Source of the DNA: Tritrichomonas musculus
Taxonomy: Eukaryota; Parabasalia; Tritrichomonadida; Tritrichomonadidae
Length of the DNA stretch: 64,000 nucleotides
Assembly (NCBI GenBank): GCA_039105265.1
Contig: JAPFFF010000011.1
Coordinates: 4,464,001 to 4,528,000 of the forward strand
Direction of reading: 5' to 3'
This document shows positions 58,365 through 64,000 of this stretch, one piece after another. The first letter of the stretch is position 1. Each line of letters opens with the position of its first letter. The notes under the pieces were generated by a model. It was not told where the DNA came from, did no database searches, and saw only the letters and a program-made list of their open reading frames with translations. Made by a program: the position numbers and the translations under genes.

Positions 58365-58970
58365 CCAGCAATCAGCAATCAAATCAGCAATCAATAACAT
58401 TAACAACAACATTTAACATCAGCATCTATCAACATTATTAGCATCCACATTAACATTAACATTATTATTATCATTTATCATCAACATCAGCATCAACAAC
58501 ATTACCAACAGGCATCATCTATCAACATTATTAATATCATCCATCATTAACAACAACAGCATCATCAACATTATCACCATTTATCATCAACATCATCACC
58601 ATTTATCATTTATCATTTACTACCAACATCAGCATCAACAGTATCATTTATTAATATCATCTATTAACGACGGCATCCATCATTAATAACAATGACAGCA
58701 TCTATCAACATTATTAATATCATCATCAACCAACAGCATCATTTACTATCAACAACAACAACACAAATCAACAACATCAGCATTAACATTATTTAGCATC
58801 AACAACAACAGCATCATTTACTATCAACACCATCAATAACAGCATCAACATTTATCAATAACAACATCTATTTTAATCATTTAACATCATTTATTATTAA
58901 CAACAACATCAAATATCATCGACATCAGTATTAACATCATTTAGCATCAACAGCCAAAAATAATGTTAAA
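58365..58970. repeat. G-depleted low-complexity tract rich in CATCAACA-like units
   Basis: The plus strand is almost entirely A, C and T, built from shuffled ATC, AAC, ATT and AGC triplets (CATCAACATTA, CAACAACA). By eye only about 20 G occur in the 540 bases 58381-58920, while C is common. No stable frame or unit length is evident, so it is an irregular microsatellite-like tract. It begins about 40 bp after the helicase remnant. Confidence 0.85.
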
Positions 58971-59729
58971 AGTTTAGTTCTCAACACCATTCAATTCCAT
59001 TTCTAATGCAAAAGTGACAAATCAACATTCCAGTCAATCAGTAATCAACAGCATTATAATCATTAACAACATCCACGTATTTTTCATTTAAAGGTGAGCA
59101 GGTGAGTTCTCACTCAATAAACACCACTTTCTTGTGTTCATTCCCTTCAATTACAACATTCAATACACTAGTAATATCGATAATTAGGTTCAATTCGTTT
59201 GATAACACTTGCAACAAGGTCATTTCGTTTAATTCATTACAGTCAATTCGATTCATTTCATTCACAACAACATTTCATTCGTTTGTTCAAAACTCTTCCC
59301 CCCGTCGCTCCTGCATATTATATTACAATTATTTATATTTCGTTAATAAATATAATTGTTTTTAAAAAATTGAAACTTTTTGATAAGATTAAAAGTAATG
59401 TTTAAACTAATAAATTTATTTTATCAATAGCTGATTAATATATTATCACATAATCTTTTTAATTAATAATATCTTTATCCTGTCAATTTTTTTTTTTCAA
59501 AAAATTGAATTAAAAATTGATAAAATAAAAATAAAAATTATTTGTATCAAGACAAAAATAAAGAAATAGTAAAAAAATGATATAATTAAGAAAAAAATTT
59601 CAATGTTTCAGCTCAGTAAATTCACAATTTTGAAATATTCTCTAATTTTTAAAAGATTCGTACAATTTTCAGAAGTTTCGGTTGAGATTGTATTGGTTAA
59701 GATTTTTCTTAATTGAAAAAAGTATATTA
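58971..59729. other. Intergenic region after the G-poor tract
   Basis: 59100-59300 is rich in TTCATT and TTCAATTCG-like words, perhaps more degenerate repeat. After about 59340 it becomes plain A/T-rich upstream sequence of the saposin gene. No gene was accepted. Confidence 0.45.
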
Positions 59730-61112
59730 ATGTTTATCTTTACATTTCTTATCTCTTTTACATTTTCCTCATCAGGAAGAAGTGAAAAGCGACTTAATAT
59801 TCATCGCCAAAATAAACCTGTTGGCAACGATGTATGCGATATCTGCAAAAAAGCAATCGATTATATTTATCAATCTTTAAAAGACGAAAAAATTGAGGAA
59901 GAAATAATAGAAGGTCTTGATAATCTATGCCATCAATATCCGACACCTTATGATTCTCTTTGCGTTAACTATGTTCAACAATATATTCCTCTAGCAATTC
60001 AATGGATTGAATCTGGAATCGAAACCAATGATATTTGCGCATTGCTAGGTCTTTGCTCTCCAAGAAAAATGAATATTCGTAGCTCAAAAAATAAAGTTCT
60101 TTTATTCAAAAATATCTTTAAATCATTTCCAAAAGATGATAATTTTCCTTGCCAAATATGCAAAAACTTTGTTGAACAACTAGAAGCTTACCTTGTTGAT
60201 CCAAACTTTTTAGGTTCTCTTGATTATTTTCTTGATCAAGTTTGTGGCTTGATTAAAGTAGAATATCAGCCTCTTTGCACAACATTAGTCGACTATTTGA
60301 TACAATGGATAATGGAATCACTTGATGAAACTCTTGATGGTTTAAATATTTGTGCCAAAATTCAACTTTGTCCAGATGAAAATGTAACAGCTCTCCAAAG
60401 ACCAAAAATTGTTCGCAGACCGCATATCAACAAAAATATTGTAGGTAATGATTCTTGCACAATATGTACAATAACCATTAATTATGTTGATTCAAAAATG
60501 AAAGATAAAGAAGTTCAAGAAGAAATAATTGCCGGGTTAGATGGTTTTTGTGATACTCTATCTCCTTTATATGTTCACGTTTGCAGATTGATTGCTTCAA
60601 TTTATGTACCTCTTGTTATGAAACTCGTTGATGATGGCCTCGAAACTCTTGATATTTGCAATAAACTTGGATTTTGCACAGGACAAGAAGTAGCTTTACG
60701 CAAATCCTTATATCAAAAACCTTTATATCTTCCTAAAACACTCCACAAAACAACAGTTACAAGTGGACTTTGCGAATCATGTATCGCTACAATTGATATG
60801 GTGGAGAAACTTCTTCAAGATACAAAACTTGAAAGTGAAATTATTTCAATTCTCGATCAATTTTGTGATACCCTTCCTCCTGACACTGCCAAAGCTTGTA
60901 AAGATATTGCAGGAAGATATGTTCCTCTTGTTATTAAATTAATTGAGACAGGAATCGAAACTCTTGATATTTGTTCAAAGATCGGTTTTTGCTCTTCAAA
61001 TATTAATCAAAGAAGATTTAGAATTCAACGATATGAATATAAAGTAGATGGATCCAAAATGCTTCAATCCTCTAAGCCAATAAAACAAATCCCCCATCTC
61101 AAAGCTATTTGA
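59730..61112 (+). CDS. Secreted protein with four saposin B domains
   Basis: 460 residues from the first ATG: a signal peptide (MFIFTFLISFTFSSSGRS) and four saposin-type domains (about 35-110, 140-215, 240-320, 350-430). Each has the six-cysteine pattern that starts CxxC and ends DICxxxGxC (for example VCDICKKAIDYI and ETNDICALLGLC). Domains 1, 3 and 4 are most alike, and domain 2 is more diverged (FPCQICKNFVEQL). Basic linkers (RRPHINK and similar) could be cleaved to release single domains. Saposin-like proteins bind or disrupt lipid membranes; amoebapore-like forms occur in trichomonads and amoebae. Whether this one is lytic or helps lipid turnover is unknown. The ATG is preferred because the upstream extension lacks one. 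Confidence 0.92.
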   Translation: MFIFTFLISFTFSSSGRSEKRLNIHRQNKPVGNDVCDICKKAIDYIYQSLKDEKIEEEIIEGLDNLCHQYPTPYDSLCVNYVQQYIPLAIQWIESGIETNDICALLGLCSPRKMNIRSSKNKVLLFKNIFKSFPKDDNFPCQICKNFVEQLEAYLVDPNFLGSLDYFLDQVCGLIKVEYQPLCTTLVDYLIQWIMESLDETLDGLNICAKIQLCPDENVTALQRPKIVRRPHINKNIVGNDSCTICTITINYVDSKMKDKEVQEEIIAGLDGFCDTLSPLYVHVCRLIASIYVPLVMKLVDDGLETLDICNKLGFCTGQEVALRKSLYQKPLYLPKTLHKTTVTSGLCESCIATIDMVEKLLQDTKLESEIISILDQFCDTLPPDTAKACKDIAGRYVPLVIKLIETGIETLDICSKIGFCSSNINQRRFRIQRYEYKVDGSKMLQSSKPIKQIPHLKAI

Positions 61113-61428
61113 ATGATATAATGCTTATTCAGAAAATTCTCCTATCTGAGTACTCAAAAAATTTTAATGTTGAAACACAATTTCATGATTTTTTATTAAT
61201 TAAATATTTATAATTGGAAATATTTTTTTTTTTTAAGCAATTGCTTAAAAGTGACCATAAGCGTATCTGACACGTTCATCATGGAATGATTACTTTAAAA
61301 TTTTCAATTACGATTTGTTAAAAAAAAAAATAATGGTATACTTTCATTAAAAAAATAATGAATATTGTGTCTATTGAAAGTTTATAAATGTGTAAAATAC
61401 TGACAAAATAAAACGAAATTAAGTTTTT
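61113..61428. other. Intergenic region between convergent genes, with a palindrome
   Basis: Contains a perfect 20-bp palindrome (listed separately) and A/T runs. No gene seen. Confidence 0.5.
61231..61250. terminator. Perfect 20-bp palindrome between convergent genes
   Basis: TTTTAAGCAATTGCTTAAAA, preceded by a T run, lies about 120 bp after the saposin stop and 180 bp past the end of the opposing TTLL gene. A role in 3'-end formation for either gene is possible but inferred only from position. Confidence 0.35.
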
Positions 61429-62685
61429 CTAAGATTTCCTATGTCTTCTTTCAATAAAAGCATAACTTCTTTCAACCTTTTCTGGTTCAAACACCTCGTC
61501 CATTTCAACAGGCATTTTAATAACTTTATCAAGAATTTGGTTGAATACCTGTTTTTTACTTGGAAAAACCAAGTCAAAACTATTATAAATTTCGTTGGTT
61601 GCTCTTATTGCTTTTATTTCTGCCAGAACGTGCTGATTTTTTTTCATTAACTCCCTCATTTCTTCATTAGTTGTTGGATAGCCATCACAGTTTCTTAGCA
61701 GCTGTTGCAATGGATGAAGAGGAGCAGCTAGTCGAAGAGCATCCTTAAGCATCTGTATCTTTAAATTTTTTGAATTTTCGGTATTAGTTTTCATTGATGG
61801 CCTGTGGTTGATTTCAAGTATATAAGGGTTAAGACCTTTATCAAGAAGAATATCACATCCAATAATTTGGAAGCATCTTGGAAGGCCATTATTAGGGCAT
61901 ACTTCTTTTTCTTGAGAGGATAGGTAACCATAAGCTGAAAGAACGGTTAATATTATTACTGCATCAATACGCTCCCAAAGAGCATCTGTATCAACTCCTT
62001 TTTGCTTCATATCTTCAAAAACATCAGCTATCATTCTAGTCATTTTATCGGGGACGGCATCTGGATTTCTTGCGTTAATTGCAGTATTTGTCAGAAATGA
62101 ATATTTAGACCCAGTACTGCTATCTTCTGTGCAAAATCTTGCAACACCATTTCGACAAACATAAATACGGAGAGGTGAAATTGAACAAATTAATACATAT
62201 ATACGTAGATCAAATTTGAGATTATCTATAGTATATGATTCGATGTATTCTTGGGCAACAGCAAGACGTTGTGATACTTTGAATTGCATATCTGGTTCAA
62301 TAAGTTGAATTCCATGACCTAATGAACCTTTATCGGGTTTATAAATGTAACGTTTGTCATGCCTTTCAAGAGCTTCCATAAATTGCTCTTCATCTCTTGG
62401 AAGTATAAATGATTTTGGAAGGAAAGTATAATAATTCGGAAAGTATTTTTCCATGTTTTGCAATATATAGACGAAAGGAACTTTTCGGCACCATGTAGAT
62501 GCAAATGGAAGCCGATTTATAACTTGATATGGACGAACTTGATCAAATAATTCTAAACGAATAGCATCGGACCAAACAAGAACGCCATGCTGGTTATCAC
62601 GTTGAAATGATATACCGAGAGTTCTAAGAGCCTGCTTAACTACATAATATAGGACTTTTCCATTTGTACAAATAAGTCCATTCAT
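61429..62685 (-). CDS. Tubulin-tyrosine-ligase-like (TTLL) protein, probable polyglutamylase
   Basis: 418 residues spanning one TTL domain with the ATP-grasp landmarks: YIYKPDKGSLGHGIQLI (about 113-129), QEYIESYTIDNLKFDLRIYVLI (about 144-165, containing the conserved DxR), and the metal-binding ILEINHRPSM (about 292-301). TTLL enzymes add glutamate or glycine chains to tubulin tails. The short N-terminus and KFDLRIYVL fit the polyglutamylase group (TTLL6/11/13 type) better than tyrosine ligase, as judged by motif only. Trichomonads have stable axostyle and flagellar microtubules that are likely substrates. The frame is intact and starts at the ATG 62685; a TCAAA lies shortly upstream. Confidence 0.88.
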   Translation of the reverse strand: MNGLICTNGKVLYYVVKQALRTLGISFQRDNQHGVLVWSDAIRLELFDQVRPYQVINRLPFASTWCRKVPFVYILQNMEKYFPNYYTFLPKSFILPRDEEQFMEALERHDKRYIYKPDKGSLGHGIQLIEPDMQFKVSQRLAVAQEYIESYTIDNLKFDLRIYVLICSISPLRIYVCRNGVARFCTEDSSTGSKYSFLTNTAINARNPDAVPDKMTRMIADVFEDMKQKGVDTDALWERIDAVIILTVLSAYGYLSSQEKEVCPNNGLPRCFQIIGCDILLDKGLNPYILEINHRPSMKTNTENSKNLKIQMLKDALRLAAPLHPLQQLLRNCDGYPTTNEEMRELMKKNQHVLAEIKAIRATNEIYNSFDLVFPSKKQVFNQILDKVIKMPVEMDEVFEPEKVERSYAFIERRHRKS

Positions 62686-63084
62686 TAAATTTGATAATCA
62701 GAATATTTTACAAGAGTAAAATTTTAAACTATTTTAAACTTATGAATTTTGAATATCTTGGCAAAAGTCATTTCAAAATTTAAAGGTTAGTATTAAAATT
62801 TTTGTGAAATTTTGTAACCATTATTATATAGAAATGGCGGTCCTGGTAAATTTATTGACCTTCTTTTTTTGATCAGAAATAGTATGAAAAACACTTAATA
62901 AAATTATCATATCTTTCATGGTCTTGAAAATATTTATATTTTCATTGAATTAAGATAATTTTTTCATATTAAATGAAGGAAGATTATTATTGAATAAAAC
63001 ATTAAGTCCGTTGTATTTTATTACTGATTAAATATTTCTAAAATAATAGAGATTAAATTATATTTTATATGATTGATAAACAAA
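62686..63084. other. Intergenic region between two minus-strand genes
   Basis: A/T-rich with a small GC-richer stretch near 62835-62870 (GGCGGTCCTGGTAAATT). No gene or clear element was seen. Confidence 0.45.
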
Positions 63085-63468
63085 TTATTTTTCAATTTGG
63101 ATAGAATTAAAATTAATGGTTTCTCCGAATTGAATATGCCTCTCGTAAAATCCAATTAAATAAGTCGCATAGTTTGCTTTCATTTCTTCATTTGTAAGAT
63201 AATAAAATGTTTTAGCTTTTGCAAAAGAAACAGCAAAAAGTAAATTTCCTTCGTGATCGCGGCTAACACCATGAACCTTCATGACTTGCCTTCTTGTTTT
63301 CTTTGGAGGTTCTGTTGAAGGCAACATTGTTGTGACCTGCTCAACAGGCGGAGGCAATATCTGCTCTACTTGATTCTTTTTTGTATACTTTCTTTTAACT
63401 CTAAATGGATCGTTTGGCATTTGGAATGTAGTATCATCATCAGAACTGCGGTTTTTGTTTTTTGACAT
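63085..63468 (-). CDS. Chromo-shadow-domain protein without a chromodomain
   Basis: 127 residues from the ATG at 63468; the longer frame lacks ATG. The N-terminal half is basic and Pro-rich (RVKRKYTKKN, ILPPPVEQV). Residues about 72-122 resemble the HP1 chromo shadow domain. VHGVSRDHEGNLLFAVSFAKAK corresponds to IIGATD.GDL.FL.KWK, and YATYLIGFYERHIQF corresponds to CPQVVIxFYExRLxW. That domain forms dimers and binds PxVxL peptides. The chromodomain that reads methylated histone H3 is absent, so it may act as a partner or adaptor for another HP1-like protein. The match is by eye over about 50 residues. Confidence 0.7.
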   Translation of the reverse strand: MSKNKNRSSDDDTTFQMPNDPFRVKRKYTKKNQVEQILPPPVEQVTTMLPSTEPPKKTRRQVMKVHGVSRDHEGNLLFAVSFAKAKTFYYLTNEEMKANYATYLIGFYERHIQFGETINFNSIQIEK

Positions 63469-63801
63469 TAAATAAATTGAAAATAATACTTTTTTCAATA
63501 CTTCATGACCAAATAATATCAGAATATTTATATTACATATCAACAATTAAATCTTAATAATAAATATATTAAACAATTAGCCAGAATAAATAAATATCAG
63601 GGATATCATACGGGCACGGGCACGAGTACGTTACCCGGAAAAACTAAAATTTCGGGCAGAAAAGGGCAAATACGGGCATCTACTTTTGCCCGAAATTTTC
63701 TATCGTTGCCCGAAGTTGCTCGAAAAAAAAGCAAAATTGACCTTCATCAAGAAAGAATTTTCGTCTTTTGCCCGAAACCTATGTTCGATTCTTATTGATA
63801 G

Positions 63802-63837
<36 letters not shown>

Positions 63838-64000
63838 AAATGAAGTTTTTGGTAACATTTTAATAATTTACACAAAATAATAATAAAATTTTAATTTAAA
63901 AACAGTTATATATGATTAATAAATATTCCATATATGCAAGTAGTAGTAGGTCAAATAGTTTCCTACGTTCTGATATTTATCATTTCTACAAATTATTTTA
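63469..64000. other. Right-edge intergenic region with a GGGCA-rich cluster
   Basis: Holds the motif cluster at about 63608-63780 (listed separately) and a palindromic T17/A21-like run at about 63800-63840. The rest is A/T-rich to the edge; no gene accepted. Confidence 0.5.
63608..63780. repeat. Cluster of GGGCA/TGCCC motifs with an inverted repeat
   Basis: CGGGCA or TTGCCCGAA occurs about eight times in 170 bp. The stretch AAAATTTCGGGCAGAAAAG (near 63646) pairs with ACTTTTGCCCGAAATTTT (near 63683) as a 16- to 18-bp hairpin with small mismatch. The cluster is far richer in GC than its surroundings. It might be a protein-binding array, a MITE end or a decayed minisatellite. Confidence 0.6.

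Noticed and set aside
58365-58970. CRISPR-like or regular satellite array
   Set aside because: No fixed unit or spacer length; irregular triplet mixture.

Overview
The window looks like nuclear DNA of a trichomonad (Parabasalia), most likely Tritrichomonas. It is very AT-rich. The large genes are uninterrupted and intergenic regions are short. Several upstream regions carry a trichomonad-type initiator (TCA followed by a pyrimidine and A/T) within about 20 nt of the ATG. The gene content also fits: kinase-Sel1 proteins, a many-pass class III cyclase with PAS, a multi-saposin secreted protein, papain-family proteases, a Stealth-family glycan phosphotransferase and a bacterial-type threonine dehydratase. 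The species is inferred; no rRNA or tRNA gene was seen.

1-4.1 kb holds the 5' end of a minus-strand gene at the left edge. Next come three 120-bp tandem units, one of them split by a 1.87-kb DNA transposon with CACTC-type termini. The rest is very AT-rich sequence with a decayed gene remnant. 4.1-12.1 kb holds three membrane-traffic genes: Sar1 (4120), its exchange factor Sec12 (7198) and an AP-1 gamma adaptin (9685). They are interleaved with a broken protein kinase, a decayed block of much higher GC, and a 0.8-kb MITE. 12.7-20.8 kb holds a cathepsin-L-like protease, a long disordered C2 protein, a Sel1 pseudokinase, a mariner-like MITE and a small unknown protein. 21.1-34 kb holds a 1902-aa protein with a degenerate ubiquitin-hydrolase segment, an ASH-domain protein resembling Cep192/SPD-2, a Frag1/DRAM/Sfk1 membrane protein and the GTPase GPN3.

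34.3-47.9 kb holds a protein with an SF1-type helix-hairpin and polyproline tail but no KH domain. It also holds a Tubby-like protein, a 1672-aa membrane cyclase with altered catalytic residues, a Stealth protein and a C2 protein. 48-54.1 kb holds Rad50, a small unknown gene and threonine dehydratase. 54.7-59.4 kb is the accessory part of the window: four small genes of alternating strand, among them the remnant of an SF2 helicase. A GC-rich block, a 19-bp minisatellite and a 0.7-kb G-poor tract lie in the same region. It may be the fossil of an undescribed mobile or virus-like element, but no ends were found. 59.7-64 kb returns to host genes: a four-saposin secreted protein, a tubulin-tyrosine-ligase-like enzyme and a chromo-shadow-only protein. 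The right edge has a cluster of GGGCA/TGCCC motifs.

Host genes are mostly independent units. The one suggestive functional group is Sar1, Sec12 and gamma adaptin, which all act in coated-vesicle traffic.
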